Assembly (NCBI RefSeq): GCF_009765275.1
Contig: NZ_VOPH01000003.1
Coordinates: 742,299 to 806,298, forward strand
DNA length: 64,000 nucleotides
Source of the DNA: Chachezhania sediminis
GTDB lineage: Bacteria; Pseudomonadota; Alphaproteobacteria; Rhodobacterales; Rhodobacteraceae
Direction: 5' to 3'
Part shown: positions 8,789 to 16,490 of the stretch, piece by piece
How the letters are laid out: each line of letters opens with the position of its first letter
How positions within the stretch are numbered: position 1 is the first letter of the stretch
Position numbers and translations under genes: made by a program
The notes under the pieces: model-generated
What the model saw: the letters and a program-made list of their open reading frames with translations, nothing else
The model's database searches: none
Told to the model about the DNA's origin: nothing

Positions 8789-8840
8789 AAACGCGCTCCT
8801 CTCACGTATCGGGTATGCTTGGGCCCCCGTGGGGCTCTGA

Positions 8841-9956
8841 TCAGGGTGTCGCCAAGGCGGCCCAGCCCTGAGCACGCATCCGCGCGGCCAGATCCGGGTC
8901 GGGCGCGCTTGGCGGTCTGGGCGTGTCCGGCTGGCTTTTGCTGAACCGCGGGGCAGGGGCGGTCTGGGAAATTCCGTCCACATGGATGACGCTGCCGCGC
9001 TCTGTTACCTGCGGGTGCGAGAGCGCCTCGTCCATGTCGAGGACCGCGGCATAGCAGGCCTCGCGCCCGGCAAAGACAGCGTCCCATTCATCGCGCGTCT
9101 TGCTGGCAAAGACCTGCGCGAACACTTGCTTCTGTTCTGGCCAGGTCGCCTTGTCCATCTGCCTGTCGAGGTAGGAGGCATCGAGCCCCATACCGCCAAG
9201 CAGCTCGGCGTAGAACTTTCTCTCGACCGCGCCGACCGAGACGTATTTTCCGTCCAGCGTCTTGTAGCAGGCATACCACGGCGCGCCGCCGTCGATGAAA
9301 TTACTCTCGTACTCATCGACCCACAGGCCCGAGGCGCGAAAGCCGCGGAAGGTCGTCAGAAGCGACCCGACCCCATCGAGGATGGCCGCATCCACCACCT
9401 GTCCTTCGCCAGTCGTGCGGGCGTGCAGCATCGCAGCGAGCATACCGAAGGCAAGATAGAGCGCGCCGCCGCCAAGATCGGACACGAGGTTCAGGGGGAT
9501 CGCCGGTCCTTCGGCTTTGGACCCGATCATCGACAGGGCCCCGGACAAGGCGAGGTAGTTGATGTCGTGGCCCACGGTCTGGGCCAGCGGTCCGGTCTGG
9601 CCCCAGCCGGTCATGCGCCCGTACACCAGTGCGGGATTCGCGGCGAGACAGTCGTCGGGGCCCAGCCCCAGCCGTTCCATCGCGCCGGGGCGGAAGCCCT
9701 CGATCAGGGCATCGGCGCCCGACACAAGCTCCAGCGCGAAATCCCGATCCGCGGGCGTCTTGAGGTCCAGGGCGATGGCGGGTCGGTTGCGTTTCGTGAC
9801 GTCGAATCGCAGGTCTCGTTTGACGCCAAGGCCGGCATCCTGCGTGCGGTCCAGCCGAATGACCGTGGCCCCCAGATCGGCCAGCAGCATCGCGCAGAAA
9901 GGCCCGGGGCCGATTGCGCTAAACTCAACTACCTTCAGTCCGGATAGCGGTCCCAT
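8841..9956 (-). CDS. Alpha-methylacyl-CoA racemase-like protein
   Basis: A 371-residue family III member resembling AMACR/MCR. GHDINYLALSGAL contains His130, and PLNLVSDLGGG contains Asp160. The spacing of 30 residues equals His126-Asp156 of the mycobacterial racemase, where these residues swap the alpha-proton. AMACR inverts (2R)- to (2S)-2-methylacyl-CoA so that dehydrogenases can act on it. The start is ATG at 9956 after AAAGGAA, which leaves operator 3 in the leader. The gene leads the operon with the CoA-transferase. Racemase function is well supported by both residues, while the exact substrate is open. Confidence 0.82.
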   Translation of the reverse strand: MGPLSGLKVVEFSAIGPGPFCAMLLADLGATVIRLDRTQDAGLGVKRDLRFDVTKRNRPAIALDLKTPADRDFALELVSGADALIEGFRPGAMERLGLGPDDCLAANPALVYGRMTGWGQTGPLAQTVGHDINYLALSGALSMIGSKAEGPAIPLNLVSDLGGGALYLAFGMLAAMLHARTTGEGQVVDAAILDGVGSLLTTFRGFRASGLWVDEYESNFIDGGAPWYACYKTLDGKYVSVGAVERKFYAELLGGMGLDASYLDRQMDKATWPEQKQVFAQVFASKTRDEWDAVFAGREACYAAVLDMDEALSHPQVTERGSVIHVDGISQTAPAPRFSKSQPDTPRPPSAPDPDLAARMRAQGWAALATP

Positions 9957-10024
9957 CACATTCCTTTCGCGGTCATGCCGGGGCAGATCATCGTAGGACG
10001 ATCGTGTCGGCAAAAGTTAGCAGT

Positions 10025-10039
10025 ATTGGTATGACCTTT
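10025..10039. promoter_or_regulatory. GntR-type operator 3 (racemase/lysR gap)
   Basis: ATTGGTATGACCTTT has a perfect left half and a GACC-type right half. It lies 69 bp upstream of the racemase start and 96 bp upstream of the divergent lysR gene. On the minus strand a possible TTGCAT/TTTAAA promoter overlaps it. Confidence 0.62.
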
Positions 10040-10134
10040 AAAGTATTTGATTGGCGTAATGCAAAGATATATCCTGTTTCGCATGCACGGCCCCTCCGAT
10101 CGGAACGCAGGCGGGCATCAGGGAGGAAGAACCA

Positions 10135-11169
10135 ATGACCAGCCGAACCGCATTAGCCGCTGTCGAGGCGAGCCAGGTGCTCTCGCTTCGGACACCTGTT
10201 CTCGAGGATCTCCCCAAAGTGGAGCTACGCCAGTTGCGCTATTTCCTCGCCGTGGCGGAAGAACTGAACTTCACGCGCGCTGCCGCGCGGATGGGTATTG
10301 CGCAACCCCCGTTGAGCCAGCAGATCATCTCGCTTGAGCATCAGCTGGGCGCGAAACTGTTCATACGCTCCTGCCGAAGGGTCAAGCTGACGCCGGAGGG
10401 CACCGAACTTCAGGCCTATGCAAGGCGGATCATCAACACCACCTTGCTGGCCACGGAATCCATCCGCTCCATGGCGAAGGGCAAGAACGGGCAAATCGCC
10501 CTTGGGGCGGTCTGTTCGGCCATCCATTCGCTGTTGCCGCACATCCTGCCGCCCTTCGCGGCGTGTAATCCCGGTGTGCGGGTGCATCTTCAGGAAATGA
10601 CGGTGAACGAACAATTCCGCGCCCTGAAAGAGGAACGGATCGACATCGCCATTGTCCGTGAACCCATGGCGACGACGGAATTCGCCACCCAACCGCTGTT
10701 CACCGAACCCTTCGTGGCCGCCGTGAATCGCCACAGCCCCCTCGCGCGAATGAACCGCCTGTCGCTCGAGCGGATCGCACAAGAGCCGCTGGTGCAGGTC
10801 TATCGCTCGACGAACCGGGAATATTCGGACCACATGTTCAGCGCGTTGGTGGAACGGGGCTACGAGCTGAACGTCGTTCACGAAGCGTCGGACATGCATT
10901 CGCTGATCGGGCTGGTCGCTGCGGGCATTGGCATGACGCTTGTTCCGGCGTCGCTCGTCAACATCCAAACGGCCAATGTGACCTATGTGCCGCTGTCGGA
11001 AAACGTGCAGAACAGTACGCTTTCTCTCGCGTGGAGCCAGTGCGCCATGACGCCGTCGATGGACCGGTTCCTCAAGTCGGTCACTGCCTACATGAGCAGC
11101 GTCGACGACCTGTCACGCTTTTGGACCTTGAGCGAGAACCAAGCCGGGTCAAGCCGCCTGGCGAGCTAG
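10135..11169 (+). CDS. LysR-family transcriptional regulator
   Basis: A 344-residue LysR regulator. The winged-helix domain spans about residues 29-90 (LRQLRYFLAVAEELNFTRAA, then QPPLSQQIISLE), followed by a periplasmic-binding-like effector domain. The ATG at 10135 follows GGGAGGAAG, giving about 28 residues before the usual LysR start; the GTG at codon 29 is an alternative. It is transcribed away from the racemase/CoA-transferase operon, the common arrangement for a LysR controlling its neighbour. It would add an effector input on top of the GntR circuit. Confidence 0.88.
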   Translation: MTSRTALAAVEASQVLSLRTPVLEDLPKVELRQLRYFLAVAEELNFTRAAARMGIAQPPLSQQIISLEHQLGAKLFIRSCRRVKLTPEGTELQAYARRIINTTLLATESIRSMAKGKNGQIALGAVCSAIHSLLPHILPPFAACNPGVRVHLQEMTVNEQFRALKEERIDIAIVREPMATTEFATQPLFTEPFVAAVNRHSPLARMNRLSLERIAQEPLVQVYRSTNREYSDHMFSALVERGYELNVVHEASDMHSLIGLVAAGIGMTLVPASLVNIQTANVTYVPLSENVQNSTLSLAWSQCAMTPSMDRFLKSVTAYMSSVDDLSRFWTLSENQAGSSRLAS

Positions 11170-11234
11170 ACTGCGCCGGGTGGCTGTGGCGACCGGATTG
11201 TCGCGGGCGTCCCAAAAAGAACGTGCAGACAGAA

Positions 11235-11266
11235 AAATGGCCGCCGGTTCTGCCCGGCGGCCATTT
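11235..11266. terminator. Bidirectional terminator, lysR/dctP
   Basis: A perfect 13-bp stem, AAATGGCCGCCGG (11235-11247) with CCGGCGGCCATTT (11254-11266), has a 6-base loop and A/T-rich flanks on both sides. It lies between the converging lysR and dctP genes. Confidence 0.8.
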
Positions 11267-11286
11267 CTTTCAGACATGTCGGAGGA

Positions 11287-12387
11287 TCACATGTCCGAGT
11301 AGACTTCCTCCATCATCTTCTTGACGAAGGCCTCTTCATCGTCGCCGATCTCTTCCATTGCGCTCGTCCACATGTCGAGCGTCTTCCGGAACCCGTTGAC
11401 GATGCCTTCTGCGTCTTCGATGCCGTTCTCCTTGGCCCGCGAAATCAGCAGGTCGTTGAAGTAGGGGTTGAACTCCTGGAGCTTCGCCAAGAGCGCTTCG
11501 CCCGGCTCGGTGATCGAATAACCGGACTGTTCGGCTCCGGCGAGAACCTCTTCGTCGGATGCGATGTAGTCGTTCGCGGCGCGGAAGATCCCGATGGCGG
11601 CACCGGTCTGGAACGCGGTCTTCTGGGTGTCGTCAAGCCCGTCCCACATCGTTTTCGTCAGGCTGATGATCGGCCCGCCGTAGGACACGCCATAGCTGGT
11701 ATTGAGCACGTTCTTGGCGACCTCGCCCAGAGAGAACTGCTGAAGCCAGCCAACCGGCCCGAGCGTGCAATCCAGCGCGCCACGCTGGAGGCTTTCATAG
11801 GTCTCGCCGATACCCATATTCACCGGCGTCATGCCCAGGAACGAGGCGAGATAGGCGAAGTCGCCGGGCACACGCACCTTCAAGCCGGCGAGGCTTTCCA
11901 GCGTGTCGATCGGCTTGGTGCACAACAGGCTGTAGGACGTCGTCGAATAGGCGCCCAGGAACATGATATTGTTGGCTTCCATCTCGGCCTTGCAGCCGGG
12001 GCATTCGGTCAGGACGTAGTCGGTGATCGCCGCAGCCAGCGCCGGTCCGCCGGAGCGCAGCATCGGCGCGAGCGCCATGGCGAGGTTCGACAGCGGCAGT
12101 TCGGCCGGGAAATACACCGCAAGCACCTGGCCGCCGTCGACCATGCCGTCCTTCATGCCGCCCAGCATCGCCTTTGCGCCCAGGAGCGAACCGCCCGAAT
12201 GCAAGGTGTAGTCGATGGTGCCATCGCCCATGGCCTTGGCCGTTTCGAGGAATGGGATGATTCCGAATTCCACGTTGGATGAGGTGGGAGGCCCATAGGC
12301 TGCGTAGGTCACATTGACATCAGCAGCCTGTACCGACGCGCCCATCGTAAGTGCAGCCACAAAGGCTACACCATTGAAAATTCTCAT
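11287..12387 (-). CDS. TRAP transporter substrate-binding protein (DctP family)
   Basis: A 366-residue periplasmic binding protein with a Sec signal peptide (about 1-21, ending SVQA-AD). The DctP-fold stretch LAGLKVRVPGDFAY corresponds to the segment that carries the carboxylate-binding Arg in this family. It should capture the organic acid for DctQM, encoded 3.7 kb away on the other strand. GGGAGGAAG precedes the start. It stands alone, with operator 4 in its leader. Confidence 0.9.
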   Translation of the reverse strand: MRIFNGVAFVAALTMGASVQAADVNVTYAAYGPPTSSNVEFGIIPFLETAKAMGDGTIDYTLHSGGSLLGAKAMLGGMKDGMVDGGQVLAVYFPAELPLSNLAMALAPMLRSGGPALAAAITDYVLTECPGCKAEMEANNIMFLGAYSTTSYSLLCTKPIDTLESLAGLKVRVPGDFAYLASFLGMTPVNMGIGETYESLQRGALDCTLGPVGWLQQFSLGEVAKNVLNTSYGVSYGGPIISLTKTMWDGLDDTQKTAFQTGAAIGIFRAANDYIASDEEVLAGAEQSGYSITEPGEALLAKLQEFNPYFNDLLISRAKENGIEDAEGIVNGFRKTLDMWTSAMEEIGDDEEAFVKKMMEEVYSDM

Positions 12388-12456
12388 TTCTTCCTCCCAT
12401 CTTGGACGATCGTAGCTTGTTCTGGCCGGATCTCAGCTGCAGTTTAACAGCCGTTA

Positions 12457-12471
12457 AATGATCAGACCAAT
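12457..12471. promoter_or_regulatory. GntR-type operator 4 (dctP / gntR remnant)
   Basis: AATGATCAGACCAAT has one mismatch in each half relative to ATTGGTnnnACCAAT and a perfect ACCAAT half. It lies 70 bp upstream of the dctP start and 49 bp upstream of a divergent truncated gntR, the usual place for an autoregulatory GntR site. Confidence 0.58.
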
Positions 12472-12519
12472 ACACAAGATGGCATAGACGAGAGTTTATC
12501 CATATCCTTAGCGATCTTG

Positions 12520-12672
12520 ATGACTGATCTGCATCGGACAAGGCGTAGCGGCGTGGACGAGAACATCAGCTTCAAACCGGTCAAGACGAAACGCGCATTC
12601 GAGGATGTGTGTGACCAGATCCGGCTTGTCATCCAGGAGGGACGGCTGGAGGCGGCCGGCAAGCGAAGTTAG
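12520..12672 (+). pseudogene. Truncated GntR (FCD) regulator N-terminus
   Basis: A 50-codon open frame from ATG at 12520 to TAG at 12670-12672. Its second half, FKPVKTKRAFEDVCDQIR followed by LVIQEGRLEA, is the start of a FadR-type winged helix and parallels FEPVKQNRNFEVVVQVVRD in the intact regulator at 14197. The frame ends just where GDKLPPERELA should follow, so the rest of the DNA-binding domain and the FCD domain are gone. Its end overlaps the end of the membrane-protein gene by 4 bp. I read it as a regulator cut off by a rearrangement that joined two related gene modules. Confidence 0.65.
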
Positions 12673-14099
12673 AGCAGCAGGCTCCAGGTTGCGAAGATCG
12701 CAAGAAGCAGTGCGGCGAAGCACAGTACGAAGACCCCGTTCCACTTCAACCCGACCACGCTGGCAGGCTGTTTCAGTTCTGCCGAGGTGATCGCGACGGT
12801 CGCTGTCACCGGCGAGATCACCATGCTGGACGCCCAGCCTGTCAGAGTCGCGAGAATGAGCATTGGTGCTGGCATATCAATATTCGCGTCCACGAAGGCC
12901 CCAACGAGCAGTGTGCCGGTGATCATAGGGCTGATCGCCACCATGCTGAGGCCGAAGATGACGACCACGATGAAGATCGCGTAGACGACCGCCGGCAGGG
13001 CGAAATTTGCAAAGAACGCCTCAAGGAATTGGGTCGGTACGACCTCGACAAGGATCAACCCGAGAAAGCCTGTCGCGAGGATCAGGCAGATTTCGTTCAC
13101 GGGGCCGCCGAGGGAGCTCAAGGCAGTTCGCATGAGCGATCCGACCCCGGCGCCACTGGCCGGGCGCTCAGCAATCCGCCAGATAATGGCGGCCGAGGGG
13201 ATCACGATCAGCAAGGCGCCCTGAAGTGGGATTGCCAGCACGAGATCGACGAGCATGCTGAAACCCATGATCCCGACGAGCAGAGCCAGTAGCCGCAGGA
13301 TGTCGAGCAAGACATAGGGCGATTTGGCCGGGTAGGTTCGCCCCTTGGGGCGCGGTCCGAGCCGGTCGAGGCAGAACTGGAGGCCGACGAAGACAATGGT
13401 GGCTGCCAAGCCGTAGGGCGCATAGTCGAACCAGTCGAAATCGTCGACGAGCGGTATGATCAGGTTGATCGCAACTCCGATGGGCGACCACAGGATCGTA
13501 GCACCGAAACCTGCAATGATCGCACCAAGGATGCGGCGTTCCTGGATAAGCCGGACGCGCGGGTCGTCACTCATCCGGTGGCAATGGTCGACGGCGAGTC
13601 CCAGCAACAGGCGAAAACCCCCGATGTTGAGCAAGATGCCGAAAAGATGTCCGGCGAAGGCCAGCATCCCGAACCGTCGCCCGGGCGGCTGCTCAACCAC
13701 GAAGCCCGCGACGCGCATCACCGGCGCCGAGGTCTTTGTCGCCGCCTGCAGGATGGCCATCGCAGTCAGGAGAGCGGGCAGGAACAGGGCGCGGCTGGCC
13801 GCCAGCATGAAAGCCTCGATATCGCCTCCCGTAGCTAGAAAGCCAATAGTGGTGACCAGGCCGACGGCGGCGATCACCAGCGTGACCTTTGAGATCTCGC
13901 GCCATGAAATGATGAAACTTACCGAGATGATCGCCAGGCTTAGAAGCGACCAAACGTGGATCCCGGTGACCCGGTCGGCAAGGGTCGCAAGCGTGGCGAA
14001 GACAAACACCCACGCTTGTGCCGAGCTCTGGCTGGCACGTGGCGCTCTCGCATCACGGTGGCAGGGCGATGCCGAACCTGAGGTCTTTTTGTTTTTCAT
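12669..14099 (-). CDS. Multi-pass membrane protein, putative organic-anion transporter
   Basis: About 476 residues with 11-13 hydrophobic segments and no recognisable soluble domain. The layout (two halves of membrane spans with polar breaks such as ILWSPIGVAINL and SMVISPVTATVAIT) resembles the ion-transporter superfamily of carboxylate carriers, but I cannot name a family. The chosen start is ATG at 14099; 64 upstream codons in frame would run over the operator at 14101-14115 and into gntR. The start has no clear ribosome binding site. It is divergent from gntR, so it is a likely direct target and could be a second uptake route for the inducing compound (inference). Confidence 0.6.
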   Translation of the reverse strand: MKNKKTSGSASPCHRDARAPRASQSSAQAWVFVFATLATLADRVTGIHVWSLLSLAIISVSFIISWREISKVTLVIAAVGLVTTIGFLATGGDIEAFMLAASRALFLPALLTAMAILQAATKTSAPVMRVAGFVVEQPPGRRFGMLAFAGHLFGILLNIGGFRLLLGLAVDHCHRMSDDPRVRLIQERRILGAIIAGFGATILWSPIGVAINLIIPLVDDFDWFDYAPYGLAATIVFVGLQFCLDRLGPRPKGRTYPAKSPYVLLDILRLLALLVGIMGFSMLVDLVLAIPLQGALLIVIPSAAIIWRIAERPASGAGVGSLMRTALSSLGGPVNEICLILATGFLGLILVEVVPTQFLEAFFANFALPAVVYAIFIVVVIFGLSMVAISPMITGTLLVGAFVDANIDMPAPMLILATLTGWASSMVISPVTATVAITSAELKQPASVVGLKWNGVFVLCFAALLLAIFATWSLLL

Positions 14100-14100
14100 G

Positions 14101-14115
14101 ATTGGTATTACCAAT
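14101..14115. promoter_or_regulatory. GntR-type operator 5 (autoregulatory position)
   Basis: ATTGGTATTACCAAT is a perfect palindrome in the 97-bp gap between the membrane-protein start and gntR. It directly abuts the membrane-protein start codon, so binding should block that gene strongly. Control of both divergent genes is expected. Confidence 0.75.
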
Positions 14116-14196
14116 AGAAGAACCGGGGTGAATGCAAGATGCCTTTTGTAGGCGCGCAGCCCCCGCGCCGGACCGAAGCCAGATTGGAAGACACTG

Positions 14197-14928
14197 ATGA
14201 CTGCGACTACCAGACGAACCGAACCGCTCGTTTTCGAACCGGTAAAACAGAACCGAAACTTCGAGGTCGTGGTGCAGGTCGTGCGCGACAAGATGATGCG
14301 TGGCGAGCTTCAGCCCGGTGACAAGCTTCCACCGGAACGGGAGCTGGCGAAGCAGCTCGACGTCAGCCGCAACGTGGTGCGCGAGGCGCTGCGGATTCTG
14401 GAAAACGCCGGGCTGGTGGTGACTAAAAAGGGCGCCTATGGCGGGGCCTTCGTGTCTGAAGGCAGCGCAACGCAGATGAGCCAGGTGCTGAGTGACCTCA
14501 TTATGCTCAATGCGATTAAGGTCTCTGACCTCTGCGAGGCACGTACCCTCTTGCTGGAGATGATCATCGACCAGATCAAGCGTCGGGAATCGATTCCTGA
14601 CCTGACGGCGCTCGATGCGAATCTGGCCGAGACGGAAGAGGCAGTGGCGGCGCGGGACTCGGCGCGGCGCGTGGCTGTGGCACGCGATTTCTACCACCAG
14701 ATCGCCGAACTGACGGGCAACACCGCGCTGGTCTACACGACCGATGCGCAGACCGAGTTGACGCAGACCTTCCTGCAATTCCGAATTGGAGACATGGCGC
14801 CCGAGGTGCTGCTGAACTCGCGCCGGAGCTTTATCGAACATCTGCGCGCCGGTCGTTTCGACGAAGCGAAGGAAGAGCTGCGCGCCCACCTGGACCGCGT
14901 GCATACGGGTTTGTGGGATCGGTCATGA
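14197..14928 (+). CDS. GntR-family (FadR/FCD) transcriptional regulator
   Basis: A 243-residue regulator. The winged helix spans about residues 20-90 (GDKLPPERELAKQLDVSRN and VVREALRILENAGLV), followed by an all-helical FCD ligand-binding domain (about 105-235) with the expected His/Asp-containing segments (ARDFYHQIAELTGN, RAHLDRVH). FCD regulators bind organic acids or acyl-CoAs and usually repress until ligand is bound; their half-site is TGGTnnnACCA, the exact core repeated six times in this island. The start follows GGAAG. It is the best candidate for the island-wide regulator. Confidence 0.9.
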   Translation: MTATTRRTEPLVFEPVKQNRNFEVVVQVVRDKMMRGELQPGDKLPPERELAKQLDVSRNVVREALRILENAGLVVTKKGAYGGAFVSEGSATQMSQVLSDLIMLNAIKVSDLCEARTLLLEMIIDQIKRRESIPDLTALDANLAETEEAVAARDSARRVAVARDFYHQIAELTGNTALVYTTDAQTELTQTFLQFRIGDMAPEVLLNSRRSFIEHLRAGRFDEAKEELRAHLDRVHTGLWDRS

Positions 14929-14932
14929 ATGA

Positions 14933-14961
14933 TTGACATTTAATGGTAGGACCTTTAAGGA
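14933..14961 (+). promoter_or_regulatory. Promoter with GntR-type operator 6
   Basis: TTGACA at 14933-14938 is followed after 17 bp by a weak TAAGGA at 14956-14961. Between them lies AATGGTAGGACCTTT (14942-14956), a degenerate copy of the shared operator. An operator in the spacer is a classic repression layout. It drives the acyl-CoA dehydrogenase at 14990. Confidence 0.6.
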
Positions 14962-14989
14962 TTCCCGGGATTTGACCGGAGATCCTACG

Positions 14990-16147
14990 ATGCTCGACGC
15001 AACCGAAAACGATGAAGACCTGATCATGTTTCGCGACACCATCCGCCGGATGGTCGAGAAAGAGGTCGCGCCGATCGCGGCGAAGATCGATCAGGAAGAC
15101 GACATGCCCCATTCGCTCGTCCCGATCTTCGGGGACCTGGGGCTGATCCAGATCATGGTGCCCGAGCAATACGGCGGGCCGGGCGGCACGCTGACCATGG
15201 CGTGTATCGCCAAGGAAGAGGTCTCGCGCGCCTCCTTCGCCGTGTCTCACCTGGTCGGGGCGACATCGATCGCGATGGCGCTGCCGCTGACCCACTACGG
15301 CACCGATGCGCAGCGGCAGAAATACCTGCCCGAGATCGCCAAGGGGCGCACGCTGACCTGCATCGGTCTGACCGAACCGCACACCGGTTCGGACGTCTCG
15401 GGCATCAAGACCACGGCCCGTAAAGACGGCGACGATTACGTCATCAACGGCCAGAAGGTCTTCATCACCAAGGCCGATCAGGCGAAATACATCCTGCTCT
15501 TCGCCCGCACGGCCGAAGGCAAGGGGCATGACGGTATCTCGTCCTTCCTGGTCCCCATGGACACGCCCGGCATCACCATTGGCGGCAGCCCCAAGAAGAT
15601 GGGCCTGCGCGGCATCAAGAACTGCGACCTGTTCTTCGAGAATGTCCGCGTGCCGGCCGAAAACCTCGTCGGCGAGGAAGGACAGGGTTTCAAGAACGCC
15701 ATGGGCGTGCTGAACCTGAACCGCCCGACCGTGGGCGCGGCCTCGGTTGGCATCGCGCAGGGCGCGCTGGACGCCGCCATGGCCTATGCCAAGGACCGCG
15801 TGCAATTCGGCCAGCCAATCGCCAACTTCCAGCTGGTGCAGGCGATGCTGGCCGACATGGCCATCCAGATCGAAGCCGCACGCGCATTGCTGTACAAGGT
15901 CGCCGCCTTCATCGACCGCGATCCGACCCACCCGAAGGTTCCGGTCTATTCGTCGATGATCAAGACGTTCGCCTCTGACATGGCGATGAAGGTCACGACC
16001 GACGCGGTTCAGGTTTTTGGCGGGGCAGGCTATCTTCAGGACAACCCGGTCGAACGCTACATGCGCGACGCCAAGGTTTGCCAGATCTATGAAGGCACGA
16101 ACCAGATCCAGCGTCTGATCATCGCCCGTGCGATGCTCAAGGACTGA
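14990..16147 (+). CDS. Acyl-CoA dehydrogenase (short/medium-chain type)
   Basis: A 385-residue FAD acyl-CoA dehydrogenase with full-length family architecture: TEPHTGSDVSG, NGQKVFITKA, and YEGTNQIQRL at 367-376, where Glu368 is the usual catalytic base. The start is ATG at 14990, eight bases after GGAG; a TTG-started longer frame would cover the promoter. Unlike the pair at 456-2809 it stands alone as a complete enzyme. Its stop overlaps a broken CaiB-type CoA-transferase, which would have been the next gene of the operon. Confidence 0.9.
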   Translation: MLDATENDEDLIMFRDTIRRMVEKEVAPIAAKIDQEDDMPHSLVPIFGDLGLIQIMVPEQYGGPGGTLTMACIAKEEVSRASFAVSHLVGATSIAMALPLTHYGTDAQRQKYLPEIAKGRTLTCIGLTEPHTGSDVSGIKTTARKDGDDYVINGQKVFITKADQAKYILLFARTAEGKGHDGISSFLVPMDTPGITIGGSPKKMGLRGIKNCDLFFENVRVPAENLVGEEGQGFKNAMGVLNLNRPTVGAASVGIAQGALDAAMAYAKDRVQFGQPIANFQLVQAMLADMAIQIEAARALLYKVAAFIDRDPTHPKVPVYSSMIKTFASDMAMKVTTDAVQVFGGAGYLQDNPVERYMRDAKVCQIYEGTNQIQRLIIARAMLKD

Positions 16148-16301
16148 TGGCAGACGGTCCTAAACCGATCCGCGTCGTCGATTGATGGCAGGGCCCTTCT
16201 GCACCCATCTCATGGCGGACATCGGCGCCGAGGTTATCAAGATCGAACCGACAGAGGGGGACGCCATGCAACGGCGTCCCCCGCTGCGCGCTTTGCGCTG
16301 A
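16147..16301 (+). pseudogene. CaiB/BaiF CoA-transferase fragment
   Basis: After ATG at 16147 (overlapping the dehydrogenase stop) the frame reads PKPIRVVD and stops at 16183-16185. In the next frame from 16185 it continues MAGPFCTHLMADIGAEVIKI, the N-terminal CoA-transferase motif, and stops at 16301. The break between RVVD and MAGPFC corresponds to a small deletion in the usual VVDLTxxMAGPF stretch. All later domains are missing. It is a dead remnant of what was probably an operon gene. Confidence 0.75.
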
Positions 16302-16310
16302 GGGGGGGGG

Positions 16311-16397
16311 CAGGCCTTCCGTTTGCGCTATGCGGCGCTGGACGAGGGGCGGATCGCCCGGGCGGTGGAGATCCTTGCCCGAAGCGTTCCGGGCTGA
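16311..16397 (+). pseudogene. Aminotransferase C-terminal fragment
   Basis: The open frame QAFRLRYAALDEGRIARA followed by VEILARSVPG and a stop resembles the last residues of fold-type I aminotransferases. No upstream part of such a gene exists in the window. It directly abuts the CaiB remnant after a run of nine G residues, so the junction marks a deletion or recombination endpoint. The call rests on a short stretch. Confidence 0.45.
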
Positions 16398-16490
16398 ACC
16401 TATGCCGCCGCGACCGGGGGGGCAGGCTTGCTCGGGGGCGAAGTGCATAAAGTGAGGTTGGTCTGGAAATTCCTGACCTCGGCCGCCCGG

